Below are positions 25,071 to 34,325 of a stretch of 64,000 nucleotides of DNA, piece by piece; within the stretch, counting starts at the first letter, position 1, and each line of letters opens with the position of its first letter. Origin of the DNA: Acetomicrobium hydrogeniformans (GTDB taxonomy: Bacteria > Synergistota > Synergistia > Synergistales > JAFGMB01); the NCBI GenBank assembly GCA_016841745.1, contig JAENYO010000002.1, positions 372,001 to 436,000 on the forward strand. The letters are read 5' to 3'. A program made the translations under genes and the position numbers. The notes under the pieces were generated by a model, which was not told the origin of the DNA, made no database searches, and was given only the letters and a program-made list of their open reading frames with translations.

Positions 25071-26411
25071 TTATGATACCCGCTGTTTTTCTTGGTTTTT
25101 ATCAAAATAAATATTTCTGCAGCCTGTCTCGGGTAGGAGCATGGTGCATATTAAACCGATAAGGGAGCCTGCGAAACAAAGCATGAAAGCTCTGTGATAC
25201 TGGACAATGGGTTGGGTCTTTACTGAGAGATCAATAACCAGACCCATAAGGGTTATCAAAAGTGCTGTTCCGATAAAGCAACCGGTGTTTAACACAGAGA
25301 TAGCAATTCCTGTGAATCTGGGAGAATTGGTTTCTTTTACTATTGCCAGGGACAAGATGAAACTTGTAGAAGTAAATCCTATCAGAAAGAATGTGGGTTT
25401 TAGAATAGAAAGAGGAGGTTTGCCTCCATTCATAAATACAAGCAATCCCCAGAGTAGAGTTACCATAGCAGTAGTTCCTACCAGTGGCATTTTCCTCTTT
25501 CTGAGTCTGTCGGAGAACCAGCCTATGATAAGACCTCCTGCCATGGCCCCGTATATCGCAACGGAAACATAGTTTGAAGCTGCAGTTTTATCAAGGTCGT
25601 AGACATCACGAAGGAACGACACTCCCCATGCTCCTGCAAAGGCAAGATAAGCTCCAGAAACAAGGCCAAAGTATATAAAAGCAGGCCAGATCTGCCATTT
25701 GCTAATTACTTCCCTGAGAGCAAGACCCAGGTTGAGCTTCCCACCTTGAGGATCTCTGGCTTTCTCGTGGAGGATCTGAGCTTCATTTATGGCAGATAAC
25801 CCCATATCCTGTGGCCGGTTGCGTATCAACAGGTAGCAGGCACCGGCCAGGATGATTGAAAACATTCCAATACCGGCAAAGGTCATCCGCCATGTGAACA
25901 TGGTCACCATAAAAGCAAGGGGAGCCTGTGCAAGTATCCCGCCCATGTTGCCAATAAGGGCCGTCATACCCGACATGGTGGCGAACTCCCTCTCACGAAA
26001 CCACTGTGACTGTATTTTAAGGATAGAAACAAATACTGTAGAAACGCCTATTCCAACCAGAAATCTTCCAAGGAAAATTACAGAGATTGTCGGGGCAAGG
26101 CCGAATATTACTGATCCTATGCCAGCAAGGAATATCCCTACAGAAATTGTTTTTCTTGCTCCCAGGGAGTCTGCCATAATACCCACTGGTATCTGCATGA
26201 TCATGTAGGCGTAAAAGTATGTGGAGGCAAGGGTCCCGAATGCAGATGCACTAAGTCCGAAAGCATGAACAAGGTCTTCTCTGACAACCCCGGCAGCAAG
26301 TCTGTGGAAGAACACTACCATGTAAGCAAGGACAGCTATTCCCCACACTATCCACCTGTATGAAAGGGTTTTTCTTTCCAGGTTTTTCTTATCATTCATC
26401 TCATTCATCAT
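25071..26411 (-). CDS. MFS transporter, copy 2 of tandem pair
   Basis: 446 residues with 12 predicted helices. Major facilitator signatures: AAGVVREDLVHAFGLSASAF near residue 40, the GxxaDrxGrR-type loop GIMADSLGARKT near 78, and WFSDRLRKRKMPLVG in the second half. Very similar to the 26563-27885 gene across its length. Group resembles anion:cation symporters and oxalate/formate-type carriers of sugar or organic acids; substrate unknown. ATG 26411 chosen, with GGAGG 8 bases upstream. It has its own promoter (26451-26479) and is preceded by the terminator of the other copy, so the two are separate units. Confidence 0.85.
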   Translation of the reverse strand: MMNEMNDKKNLERKTLSYRWIVWGIAVLAYMVVFFHRLAAGVVREDLVHAFGLSASAFGTLASTYFYAYMIMQIPVGIMADSLGARKTISVGIFLAGIGSVIFGLAPTISVIFLGRFLVGIGVSTVFVSILKIQSQWFREREFATMSGMTALIGNMGGILAQAPLAFMVTMFTWRMTFAGIGMFSIILAGACYLLIRNRPQDMGLSAINEAQILHEKARDPQGGKLNLGLALREVISKWQIWPAFIYFGLVSGAYLAFAGAWGVSFLRDVYDLDKTAASNYVSVAIYGAMAGGLIIGWFSDRLRKRKMPLVGTTAMVTLLWGLLVFMNGGKPPLSILKPTFFLIGFTSTSFILSLAIVKETNSPRFTGIAISVLNTGCFIGTALLITLMGLVIDLSVKTQPIVQYHRAFMLCFAGSLIGLICTMLLPETGCRNIYFDKNQEKQRVS

Positions 26412-26450
26412 TTTATTTTCCTCCATGGAAGTTCTAGATAACAAACAGAT

Positions 26451-26479
26451 ATTATCGCAACAGATAGATACATCGACAA
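26451..26479 (-). promoter_or_regulatory. promoter of MFS copy 2
   Basis: Minus strand: TTGTCG (26474-26479), 17-base spacer, GATAAT (26451-26456), 40 bases before the start codon. Confidence 0.55.
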
Positions 26480-26494
26480 TTTTTTGTTTTATGA

Positions 26495-26524
26495 AAAGCC
26501 GGGCAAAATATTTTGCCCGGCTTT
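26495..26524 (-). terminator. terminator of MFS copy 1
   Basis: Perfect 30-base palindrome (15-bp arms, A/T centre forming the loop) followed on the minus strand by TTTTC and T-rich sequence. Confidence 0.75.
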
Positions 26525-26562
26525 AATGTTGTGAGTTGGCTAAGATTGTTACGTGTTCTCTT

Positions 26563-27885
26563 TCATGGTATTTGTTTTTTCTTATGGAAATACATGTTCT
26601 TGCAATTTGTTTCCGGGAGAAAGAGGGTGCAGATCAAGCCGAAAAACGCGCCTGCAAAACAAAGCATGAAAGCTCTGTGATACTGAACGATCCCTGGTTC
26701 TGTGGCGGAAATATCAATAATAAGACCAATGAATGTTGTCACGAGAGCGGTACCGAGAAAACATCCGGTATTAACAACAGAAATTGCGATCCCTGTAAAC
26801 TTTGGGGAATTGGTTTCTTTTACTATTGCCAAAGCCAGGATAAATCCTGTAGAACAGAAACCGATGAGAAAGAATAAGGGCTTAAGCAGGGGAACGGGCG
26901 GTTTCCCTCCATTCAAAAATACCAGCAATCCCCAGAGAAGAGTTGATATAGCTGTCATTCCAACGAGTGGTAATTTCCTTGTTCCCAGTCTGTCCGAGAA
27001 CCAGCCACTGAAAAAACTCCCTGCCATTGTCCCGTAGATAATAAAGGAAACATAAGCTGAAGCTGAACCCTTGTTAAAACCGTATACGGCCCTCAGGAAT
27101 GATACTCCCCATGCTCCTGCAAAGGCCTGGTAGGAGCCAGCAACAAGGCCAAAAAATAAAAAAGCAGGCCAGATCTGCCATTTTTTAACTACTTCCCTGA
27201 GAGCAAGGCCCAGGTCGAGCTTTTCACCCGGAGGAATCCTTATCCTTTCCCGGAGGATCTCTGCTTCGTTGATAGCTGGTAGATCCATGTCCTGTGGCCG
27301 GTTGCGTATCAAAAAGTAGCAGGCACATGCCAGAATAAGGGAAAATATTCCGATGCCAGCAAAGGTAATTCTCCATGTGAAAAGGGCCACCATCAAAGCA
27401 AGAGGATTCTGTGCAAGCACCCCCCCGAGGTTACCCATAAGGGCTGTCATACCCGACATGGTAGCGAATTCCCTCTCACGAAACCACTGTGACTGGATCT
27501 TGAGGATGGAAACAAAAACGGTAGAAACACCTATTCCCACAACAAATCTTCCCAGGAAAATTACGGAGGTTGTCGGGGCAAGCCCGAATATCACTGATCC
27601 CATCCCCGCCAGAAACATGCCGGCAGTAACCGTCTTTCTGGCCCCGAGGGAATCTGCCATAATACCAACAGGGATCTGCATTACCATATAGGCATAAAAA
27701 TACATGGATGCCAGAGTCCCGAATGCTGAAGCGCTTAATCCGAAGGCCTCAACAAGATCTTCTCTTACAACTCCTGCAGCCAGACGATGAAAGAACACAA
27801 TCATGAATGCCGCTATCATTATTCCCCAGACTATCCATCTATATGAAAGGGCTTGTTTTTCCAGGTCTTTCTGATCTTTCATCAC
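26563..27885 (-). CDS. MFS transporter, copy 1 of tandem pair
   Basis: 440 residues, 12 helices, with the same motifs as its neighbour: HRLAAGVVREDLVEAFGL, PVGIMADSLGARKT and GWFSDRLGTRKLPLVG. GTG 27885 is placed 8 bases after GGAGG, the same geometry as the ATG start in the paralogue; the next codon is ATG (27882) and could also serve. Divergent from the YheO-like regulator with overlapping promoters, so this regulator is its likely controller. Transport of an amino-acid-derived acid is possible given the neighbouring aminotransferase and iorAB genes, but not shown by sequence. Confidence 0.85.
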   Translation of the reverse strand: MMKDQKDLEKQALSYRWIVWGIMIAAFMIVFFHRLAAGVVREDLVEAFGLSASAFGTLASMYFYAYMVMQIPVGIMADSLGARKTVTAGMFLAGMGSVIFGLAPTTSVIFLGRFVVGIGVSTVFVSILKIQSQWFREREFATMSGMTALMGNLGGVLAQNPLALMVALFTWRITFAGIGIFSLILACACYFLIRNRPQDMDLPAINEAEILRERIRIPPGEKLDLGLALREVVKKWQIWPAFLFFGLVAGSYQAFAGAWGVSFLRAVYGFNKGSASAYVSFIIYGTMAGSFFSGWFSDRLGTRKLPLVGMTAISTLLWGLLVFLNGGKPPVPLLKPLFFLIGFCSTGFILALAIVKETNSPKFTGIAISVVNTGCFLGTALVTTFIGLIIDISATEPGIVQYHRAFMLCFAGAFFGLICTLFLPETNCKNMYFHKKKQIP

Positions 27886-27937
27886 TTTATATTCCTCCCG
27901 GCACCCTTTCGACAATAAATTGATGTTGAATGACAAA

Positions 27938-28000
27938 ATATTGACATAGGCAGTAAAATTCTGCTATAAATATAGCGCAAAAAATTGTTATGTCAACAAT
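27938..28000. promoter_or_regulatory. overlapping divergent promoters with inverted operator halves
   Basis: Plus: TTGACA 27941-27946, 18-base spacer, TATAAA 27965-27970. Minus: TTGACA 27991-27996, 16-base spacer, TATATT 27969-27974. The two -35 regions (ATATTGACATA and TATGTCAACAATAT) are inverted copies, so one regulator could bind both. Confidence 0.6.
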
Positions 28001-28029
28001 ATCTTGTTGTATGTAAGGGGGTAGACTCA

Positions 28030-28719
28030 TTGGAACCACATCCGGTACTTAAGGCTTTCAAGCCTGTGATAAAGGGACTTGCCCTTGCCCTGGGCGCGGA
28101 TTACGAGATAGTGCTCCACGATATCAACGATCCTGAAAATTCCATTATTGCCATTGAGAATCCACAGGTCACAGGCAGGAAAATCGGAGATCCATTGACG
28201 GATTATGCCATGTATCTTCTGAAAAACAGCGACCAGAAAAAAGAGGATTACGTAGCCAATTTCCTTACCAGGACAAATAATGGTAAAAGGATCCGTTCCT
28301 CAACTCTATATCTCAGAGATGAGAAGGGAAAGCTCATCGGATACCTGTGCATCAATTATGACATGTCAAGGGCAGAAATAATAAAGAACATGGTAGATCA
28401 GCTGGTTTCTGTAACAGGAGGAGCCAGTACAGCCGAAATACCCAGGGAAGAGGAGATGCCTGCAACACTGGAGGGGCTCATGGAAAGGAATCTCAAGCTT
28501 ATTCGAAAGCTTGTAGGTAAACCCCTTTATATGTCGAACAAACAGGAAAAACTTCAGGCTATTAAGGTACTCGACGATGAAGGGTTCTTTCTTCTCAAGG
28601 GTGCCGTAGAAGCCCTTGCCGAAGAAACGGGCAATACGAAGTACACCATTTATTCATATCTTCGTGAACTAAGGGGAGAAAGATCAGGTTCCCCTTCTGA
28701 TTTTAAAGTAACTCAATAA
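28030..28719 (+). CDS. YheO/DauR-like PAS-HTH transcriptional regulator
   Basis: 229 residues. N-terminal YheO PAS-like domain (about 1-115) beginning HPVLKAFKPVIKGLALALG with VLHDINDPENSIIAIEN, ending in LIGYLCINYDMS; C-terminal HTH_22 domain (about 170-222) with ALAEETGNTKYTIYSYLREL. This architecture is that of DauR and its relatives, which regulate amino-acid catabolism (for example D-arginine use). TTG 28030 chosen for GGGGG 8 bases upstream; earlier open codons lie in the promoter. Its gene is 19 bases upstream of iorA, so it probably controls and is co-transcribed with iorAB, and it is divergent from the MFS gene. Confidence 0.88.
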   Translation: MEPHPVLKAFKPVIKGLALALGADYEIVLHDINDPENSIIAIENPQVTGRKIGDPLTDYAMYLLKNSDQKKEDYVANFLTRTNNGKRIRSSTLYLRDEKGKLIGYLCINYDMSRAEIIKNMVDQLVSVTGGASTAEIPREEEMPATLEGLMERNLKLIRKLVGKPLYMSNKQEKLQAIKVLDDEGFFLLKGAVEALAEETGNTKYTIYSYLRELRGERSGSPSDFKVTQ

Positions 28720-28738
28720 AGGACAGGAGGAATCCAGA

Positions 28739-30613
28739 TTGAGTAAAAAAGCTATTTTAATGGGCAATGAGGCAATTGCCAGAGGTGTGGTAGAGGCCGG
28801 ATGTGAAGTGGCAAGTGCATATCCGGGTACACCCTCCTCAGAAATACTTCCAGCTATTGCAAAATATTCAGATGAACTGGAAACGAATACCCAGGTTGAA
28901 TGGGGTGCGAATGAGAAAGTGGCCTACGAGATCGCCCTCGGAGCTACCTTTGCGGGGAAAAGATCCTGTGCTGTAATGAAACAGGTAGGGCTGGATGTAG
29001 CAGCTGATCCATTTATGACCTCAGCTAACTTTGAACTGAATGGCGGATTTCTCGTGATTGTATCCGATGATCCCGGATGTCATGCTTCCCAGACCGACCA
29101 GGACTGCCGTTATTTTGCCATGTATGCCAGGATACCCTGTTTTGATCCCAGCGATGCAAGAGAGGCCAGGGAGATGGTTTTCGATGCATATGATGTATCT
29201 GAGAAATACAAGGTGGTTACCATGCTCAGGCCAACCACGAGGGTGGATCACTGCAGGCAGGATGTGGAACTCGGAGAGGTGCGGAAACTTGACAACCCTG
29301 CTCATTTTGAAAGGAAGCCCTACGCTGGGATGATCCATTTCCCTGCAAGGCTTGACCGGGAATCTATTCCCATGAGGAATACCCGTTACTCGAAGATTCA
29401 GGAAGATTTTGAAACAGCCTTCCCGAAATATAACTATGAAGTACCGGCAAAGGGTAAGGCCTCTCTCGGTGTTATTGCCGCAGGAATCTGTTTCTCTACG
29501 GTAATGGATAGTCTGAAGAGCCTTGACCGGGAAGACATCTCTGTCCTTAAAATAGGTACTCCCGTACCATTGCCGCTGAAAATGGTGGAAGATTTCATTG
29601 CACGACATGATAAAGTTATTGTTTTTGAGGAAACCTATCCTGTAATAGAAATGCAGATATCTGACAGGAACAGCATTATGGGGCGCTGGAATGGTCATGT
29701 GCCTATGGAAAGGGAATTGACCATAGATGTGATAAGAACCTATCTTCTAAAGGCTTTGGGAGAAGATGAAGCATCTTCAGATTCCATTGAAAAACTTCAA
29801 CAGGCACAGAAAGAACTGGGACTTTTTGTCCGGCCTCCGCGCCTGTGTCCGGGATGCGGCCACAGACCCAGTTATTCATCTATCAGAAAAGCCTATCCGA
29901 ACGCTATTGTCTGTAGTGACATCGGATGCTACAGCCTCTCCAAGCAACAGAATGCCATTGATACCATCATAAGCATGGGAGCGTCAATAACAGTGGCTTC
30001 AGGTATGTACCTGGCTCATAAGGCGGATGGTATAGGTACCGATCGCCCCATCTTTGCTACACTTGGTGATTCAACATTCTATCACAATGGTATGACCGGC
30101 CTTACCACTGCTGTATATAACAGGCATGCTTTTGTCCTGGGTATTATGGATAACAGTATTACTGCTATGACCGGAGGCCAGGATCATCCTGGAACCGGAA
30201 GCAAGATGAGAAAAGATGAAGAAGGCGTTATTGTTCCCCTGGAGGATGCAGTGAAAGGCTGTGGCGTGAAATATGTCAAAGTGGTGGAAGCCTATGAGCT
30301 GAAGAATAATGTGCAAGTGGTCAAGGAAGCCTGGGAATATGCAAAATCCGATGAGGAACCTGCGGTCATAATCTTCCGTCATCCCTGCCTGACCAAATTG
30401 AAAGTAAAACAGGAGCAGCATCTGGTGAAAGTGGATCAGGATAAGTGTGTTGGATGCCGCTACTGTATCGATTTCTTCAACTGCCCCGGCCTCGCATTTG
30501 ATGAGGAAAAGAAAAAGGCCTACATCGATGAGAGATTCTGTATCAGTTGTGGCGTCTGTGTCGAGATCTGTCCTGTGGGAGCAATTGTACCTGTAAAGGA
30601 GGATGATGAGTAA
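28739..30613 (+). CDS. iorA: indolepyruvate ferredoxin oxidoreductase subunit alpha
   Basis: 624 residues, full length. Oxidatively decarboxylates arylpyruvates from aromatic amino acids to aryl-acetyl-CoA, reducing ferredoxin. N-terminal pyrimidine-like domain begins KAILMGNEAIARGVVEAG and GAYPGTPSSE-like ASAYPGTPSSEILPAI; C-terminal TPP-binding domain has CPGCGHRPSY near residue 375, the metal/TPP motif LGDSTFYHNGMTGL near 445 and MDNSITAMTGGQDHPG near 470; two [4Fe-4S] clusters at the end (CVGCRYCIDFFNCP and CISCGVCVEICP, about 575-615). TTG 28739 follows GGAGG. Its stop overlaps the iorB start by one base. Confidence 0.95.
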   Translation: MSKKAILMGNEAIARGVVEAGCEVASAYPGTPSSEILPAIAKYSDELETNTQVEWGANEKVAYEIALGATFAGKRSCAVMKQVGLDVAADPFMTSANFELNGGFLVIVSDDPGCHASQTDQDCRYFAMYARIPCFDPSDAREAREMVFDAYDVSEKYKVVTMLRPTTRVDHCRQDVELGEVRKLDNPAHFERKPYAGMIHFPARLDRESIPMRNTRYSKIQEDFETAFPKYNYEVPAKGKASLGVIAAGICFSTVMDSLKSLDREDISVLKIGTPVPLPLKMVEDFIARHDKVIVFEETYPVIEMQISDRNSIMGRWNGHVPMERELTIDVIRTYLLKALGEDEASSDSIEKLQQAQKELGLFVRPPRLCPGCGHRPSYSSIRKAYPNAIVCSDIGCYSLSKQQNAIDTIISMGASITVASGMYLAHKADGIGTDRPIFATLGDSTFYHNGMTGLTTAVYNRHAFVLGIMDNSITAMTGGQDHPGTGSKMRKDEEGVIVPLEDAVKGCGVKYVKVVEAYELKNNVQVVKEAWEYAKSDEEPAVIIFRHPCLTKLKVKQEQHLVKVDQDKCVGCRYCIDFFNCPGLAFDEEKKKAYIDERFCISCGVCVEICPVGAIVPVKEDDE

Positions 30614-31173
30614 TGCAGTTCATCATAGTCGGTATTGGTGGTCAGGGAATCCTTTTTACAAGCAAGGTTCTTGGTCATATTGCCCTGAAAAAAGGACAGA
30701 AAATAGTCGGAAGTGAAGTTCATGGAATGTCACAGAGAGGCGGTTCAGTGATCAGTCATTACAAGATAGGAGACTATAGAGCTCCTCTTGTCCTGAAGGG
30801 ACAGGCAGATATTCTTCTGGCTTTCGATCAGATGGAGGCATTCAGAAACTTTGATTTCCTCAGGGAAGGCGGCCAGGCCATTGTCAATGTCCATGAGGCC
30901 AGATCTTTTGAGAACGATAGTCTGAAAACATACTTGAGCGAGAGGGAAATAATAGTCCATAAGATCAAGGGATATGATATCCTCAAAAAACATATGAATG
31001 GGAACTTCCTTTTCCTCAATGTGCTGATCCTTGGTGCAATGTGTGGTGCAGGACTTGGAAATGTAACGATAGATGAAGTTAAAGAGGCAATAACAGAACT
31101 TGCTCCTGCCAGATTCCGTGATGCGAATCTTAAGGTAGTCGACTTGGGATATGAAGCACTTATAAAAGCCTAA
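30613..31173 (+). CDS. iorB: indolepyruvate ferredoxin oxidoreductase subunit beta
   Basis: 186 residues, gamma-type domain of 2-oxoacid:ferredoxin oxidoreductases. N-terminus FIIVGIGGQGILFTSKVLG and SEVHGMSQRGGSVISHYKIG are the classic POR-gamma motifs. Translationally coupled to iorA (TAATG junction). Together they form the complex that converts indolepyruvate, phenylpyruvate or hydroxyphenylpyruvate to the CoA thioester; the thioester can drive ATP formation through the acyl transferase genes downstream. Confidence 0.95.
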   Translation: MQFIIVGIGGQGILFTSKVLGHIALKKGQKIVGSEVHGMSQRGGSVISHYKIGDYRAPLVLKGQADILLAFDQMEAFRNFDFLREGGQAIVNVHEARSFENDSLKTYLSEREIIVHKIKGYDILKKHMNGNFLFLNVLILGAMCGAGLGNVTIDEVKEAITELAPARFRDANLKVVDLGYEALIKA

Positions 31174-31188
31174 AAAACCGGATCTCTG

Positions 31189-31216
31189 AAGGGGGAGTAT
31201 GCTGCTCCCCCTTTTT
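31189..31216 (+). terminator. rho-independent terminator of iorAB
   Basis: 9-bp GC-rich stem, arms 31189-31197 and 31205-31213, 7-base loop, ending in TTTTT. Confidence 0.85.
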
Positions 31217-31273
31217 GCTATACTCTAAAACCAGGATGGATTTTTTTAAAATACTAAAATGGAGGCTTGAAAA

Positions 31274-32479
31274 ATGAATGAACCCTGGAAAGATCTATTA
31301 AGTATTGGAGCAAAGAACATAAAAACTTCACCAATAAGAGAAATGGTAAAACTTATCCGACAGCCGGGGATGATATCGTTTGCCGGCGGAATGCCTGACC
31401 CTGCTATCTTTCCCGTTGATCAATTTTATGAGTGTGCCGAGATCCTCAGGGAAAAGGGCACAGATGTTCTTCAGTACGGAGCAACTGACGGGTATGCTCC
31501 CCTTAAGGAATTTCTTGCTGGGTGGACCGGTACCAGAATGGGAAGAAAGGTTCTGACAGATGAAATTCTTATTACATCCGGTTCCATTCAGGTAGTTGAT
31601 CTTCTTAATCTTGCCCTGATAGACAGAGAAGACTATATCATAATAGAAGAACCGACTTTTATGGGAACAACTGCCAATATGCTTAATCAGGGAGCTAATT
31701 TTCTGTCCATTTCCTGCGATGAGAATGGAATGGAAGTTGATAAACTTCCCGGAATTATCGAAAAGGCCAGATCCGAAGGAAAAAAGATAAAGTATATATA
31801 TACCATTCCCAACTTCCAGAATCCTCTTGGCTGTACCATGACCCTTGAAAGGCGGAAAAAGCTTATTGAGGTGGCCCACAGATACGATCTGGTGATCCTT
31901 GAAGATGACCCTTACGGCTATGTTCGTTTTGACGGAGAGCATGAGCCCACACTTTTTTCCCTTGACGAAAGAGGAATAGTCCTTTATGCCGGTTCTTTTT
32001 CCAAGATCCTTGCTCCTGGAACCCGGGTCGGCTGGTGTACTGGGCCGGCAGCTTTAATAAAACTGATGCAGGGCTTTAAACAGGGTGTTGATGTATCGAC
32101 AAGCGTCGTTTCCCAGGCTCTTGTTTCAGAATATTGCAGAAAAGGATATCTGGAATCATTCCTCCCCAAAATAATAGGTCATTACCGTAGGAAGAGAGAT
32201 GCCATGGAAGAAGGATTCAGAAAGTATCTTCCCCTCGAAAAGGTTAAGTATGTAACCCCCCAGGGTGGTTTCTTTTACTGGATCGAGACTCCTGATATTT
32301 CCACTAAAGCTCTTTTCGACAGGGCCATAAAGAAAAAGGTGGTATTTGTTCCGGGAGATGCGTTTTATCCTGGTGGAGGTCCTGACCGTAATTTCAGGGT
32401 CTGTTATACCTTTGCTTCATCGGAAGATATAGATGAAGGCATCAGAAGACTTGCCGAAGCCATGGCGGAACTGCTCTGA
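31274..32479 (+). CDS. PLP-dependent aminotransferase (aromatic/2-aminoadipate type)
   Basis: 401 residues, class I/II fold-type I aminotransferase of the LysN/AraT/MocR-like subgroup. Conserved features: MISFAGGMPDPAIFP near residue 35, LQYGATDGYAPLKEFLAGW near 68, YTIPNFQNPLGCTM near 175 (Asn/Pro for cofactor), EDDPYGYVRF near 215, PLP lysine in YAGSFSKILAPGTRVGW near 240 and the substrate-binding Arg near 378 in NFRVCYTFASSEDI. Removes amino groups from aromatic or branched amino acids to give the 2-oxo acids used by IorAB just upstream; separated by a terminator, so co-regulation rather than co-transcription. Confidence 0.88.
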   Translation: MNEPWKDLLSIGAKNIKTSPIREMVKLIRQPGMISFAGGMPDPAIFPVDQFYECAEILREKGTDVLQYGATDGYAPLKEFLAGWTGTRMGRKVLTDEILITSGSIQVVDLLNLALIDREDYIIIEEPTFMGTTANMLNQGANFLSISCDENGMEVDKLPGIIEKARSEGKKIKYIYTIPNFQNPLGCTMTLERRKKLIEVAHRYDLVILEDDPYGYVRFDGEHEPTLFSLDERGIVLYAGSFSKILAPGTRVGWCTGPAALIKLMQGFKQGVDVSTSVVSQALVSEYCRKGYLESFLPKIIGHYRRKRDAMEEGFRKYLPLEKVKYVTPQGGFFYWIETPDISTKALFDRAIKKKVVFVPGDAFYPGGGPDRNFRVCYTFASSEDIDEGIRRLAEAMAELL

Positions 32480-32579
32480 TTTCTGATATGGGGATCACTT
32501 TTACAAGAGGTCATGCAGTTGTTATAAACTGAAAAGGATGCAGTTATTTTAAGTTCTTTTCTCCAGAGGAGGTTATGTT

Positions 32580-33296
32580 TTGAAATATGAGATCGAAAAG
32601 GAAGTCTTTGCGCGTTACCCGGGGTATTGCAGGGCAGTGCTTCTTTGCAAAGGTGTTGATAATACCGGTGAAGATGAATCTCTTCTCGAGCTGCTCAGAA
32701 AGAGTGAATATGATATAAGAAATAACCAGGCTATGGCCGAATATAAGGACAATCCAAATATTGCTTCATGGAGGGTAACCTTCCAGTCCATGGGACTTAA
32801 TCCCAATAAATATCCTCCCTCAATTGCCAATCTTATCAAGAGGACTTACGGAGGGAAGGATCTTCCTTTCATAAATAAACTTGTGACCGTTTTCAATATA
32901 ATAAGCTTGAAGTACATTACTCCATGTGGAGGAGATGACCTCGATGTGGTTACAGGTTCAATAAGGCTCGGTATTGCTTCGGGTGAAGAGGAATATGTCC
33001 CTCTTGGACAGCCGGATAAAATAGAACATCCTTCTGAAGGGGAAGTCATATACTATGATACAGGGAATAATGACGTATTCTGCAGGGGCTGGTGCTGGAA
33101 AAATGGTGACAGAAGCAAGATCGTGCCGGAAACAGTTAATGTGGCCATTAACATAGAAGGGATGCCTCCTGTTACTAAGGCTGATTTAACGAATATTTCA
33201 AAAGAACTGGCTCAAATGGTAGAGAGTCATTGTGGTGGTTCAGCTGAGGTCTATCTTTTAACAGAGAATGATCCCTCTTTTGAAATAGATGTTTAA
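32580..33296 (+). CDS. B3/B4 tRNA-binding domain protein
   Basis: 238 residues. Free-standing B3/B4 domain as found in the phenylalanyl-tRNA synthetase beta subunit (editing site): SWRVTFQSMGLNPNKYPPSI, LINLIKRTYGGKDLPFINKLVTVFNI (quoted in parts) and CWKNGDRSKIVPETVNVAINIEG. Family members are thought to edit mischarged tRNA or bind free amino acids; experimental roles are few. Starts at TTG 32580 behind AGAGGAGG. Located between aminotransferase and ptb; a link to aromatic amino-acid metabolism is suggestive but unproven. No signal peptide. Confidence 0.82.
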   Translation: MKYEIEKEVFARYPGYCRAVLLCKGVDNTGEDESLLELLRKSEYDIRNNQAMAEYKDNPNIASWRVTFQSMGLNPNKYPPSIANLIKRTYGGKDLPFINKLVTVFNIISLKYITPCGGDDLDVVTGSIRLGIASGEEEYVPLGQPDKIEHPSEGEVIYYDTGNNDVFCRGWCWKNGDRSKIVPETVNVAINIEGMPPVTKADLTNISKELAQMVESHCGGSAEVYLLTENDPSFEIDV

Positions 33297-33313
33297 GAAA
33301 TCCAGGAAGGGGT

Positions 33314-34225
33314 GTGGATAGGTTGTTTCGAAATTACCAGGAGATGATCGAAAAGGCAAGATCCTTTGGTCCGGTAAGCATGAGCGTTGCCGTTGCCCAG
33401 GACAGGGATGTGCTTGAGGCCGTAAAAATGGCTGAAGATGCAGGCATAGCAAGGGCCATTCTTGTGGGAAACGAGGACGCCATTCGCTCCAGGGCTGATG
33501 AAGTTGGCCTTAGAAGGGACATGGAAATAATCCATGAAGGGGATGATTTCAAGGCCGCTCTCAAGGCTGTGGAACTTGTCTCTACAGGCAAAGCCAGGAT
33601 CCTTATGAAGGGGCTTGTTAACACCAGTGTTTTCATGAAAGCAGTTCTGAATAAGGAAGTGGGACTGAGGACGGGTGGTCTTTTGAGTCATCTGGCTGTG
33701 TTTGAGATCCCCAATGCGAAAAAACTTCTCTTTCATACTGATGGGGGTATCAATGTAGCCCCTGATCTCGAACAGAAAAAACAGATACTCATAAATGCCC
33801 TTTATGCTCTTAAGGAGATGGGGGTTATCAATCCAAAGGTGGCAGTGCTTACAGCAAACGAAAAGGTGAGTGAAAAAATGCCTGCTACGGTGGATGCTTC
33901 GAAATTGACAATGATGAATAATGAAGGGCTTATCCCCGTATCCTGTGTTCTGGAAGGACCCATAGCCCTTGATGTTGCCACTGATCCACATGCTGCTGAG
34001 CATAAGGGCATTACCAGCAGGATCACTGGCGAAGTGGATCTTCTCCTTTTCCCGAATATTGAAGCCGGTAACATTATGGGTAAGACCCTAATGCATTACG
34101 CCGGAGCCAAGATGGCGGGAATAGTTCTTGGAACTTCCCATCCAGTTGTCCTGGCTTCCAGGGCTGAAACAGCCGAGGGAAAACTCAATTCCATAGCTCT
34201 TGCGGCTCTTGCCGTTAAAAGATAA
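33314..34225 (+). CDS. ptb: phosphate butyryltransferase
   Basis: 303 residues. Phosphate acyltransferase of the Ptb group, which converts butyryl-CoA or other short/branched acyl-CoA and phosphate to acyl phosphate. Visible: VSMSVAVAQDRDVLEAVKMAEDAGI near residue 17, KARILMKGLVNTSVFMKAVL near 95, LLFPNIEAGNIMGKTLMHYAG near 237 and VLGTSHPVVLASRAETAE near 270. No butyrate kinase gene follows in this window. GTG 33314 has AGGA 6 bases upstream; TTG 33323, 10 bases after GGAAGGGG, is an alternative. Starts 17 bases after the B3/B4 gene. Confidence 0.9.
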   Translation: MDRLFRNYQEMIEKARSFGPVSMSVAVAQDRDVLEAVKMAEDAGIARAILVGNEDAIRSRADEVGLRRDMEIIHEGDDFKAALKAVELVSTGKARILMKGLVNTSVFMKAVLNKEVGLRTGGLLSHLAVFEIPNAKKLLFHTDGGINVAPDLEQKKQILINALYALKEMGVINPKVAVLTANEKVSEKMPATVDASKLTMMNNEGLIPVSCVLEGPIALDVATDPHAAEHKGITSRITGEVDLLLFPNIEAGNIMGKTLMHYAGAKMAGIVLGTSHPVVLASRAETAEGKLNSIALAALAVKR

Positions 34226-34235
34226 TTTTATTGAG

Positions 34236-34286
34236 TTCCAGACAGAAAAGGAGGGAAAGATAATTTCCCTCCTTTTCTGTCTGGAA
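34236..34286 (+). terminator. strong hairpin after ptb
   Basis: Perfect 23-bp inverted repeat, arms 34236-34258 and 34264-34286, 5-base loop. Confidence 0.7.
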
Positions 34287-34325
34287 TCCCTTCCTTTTCG
34301 TAAATGTACAGGAGGTCCAATCTAT

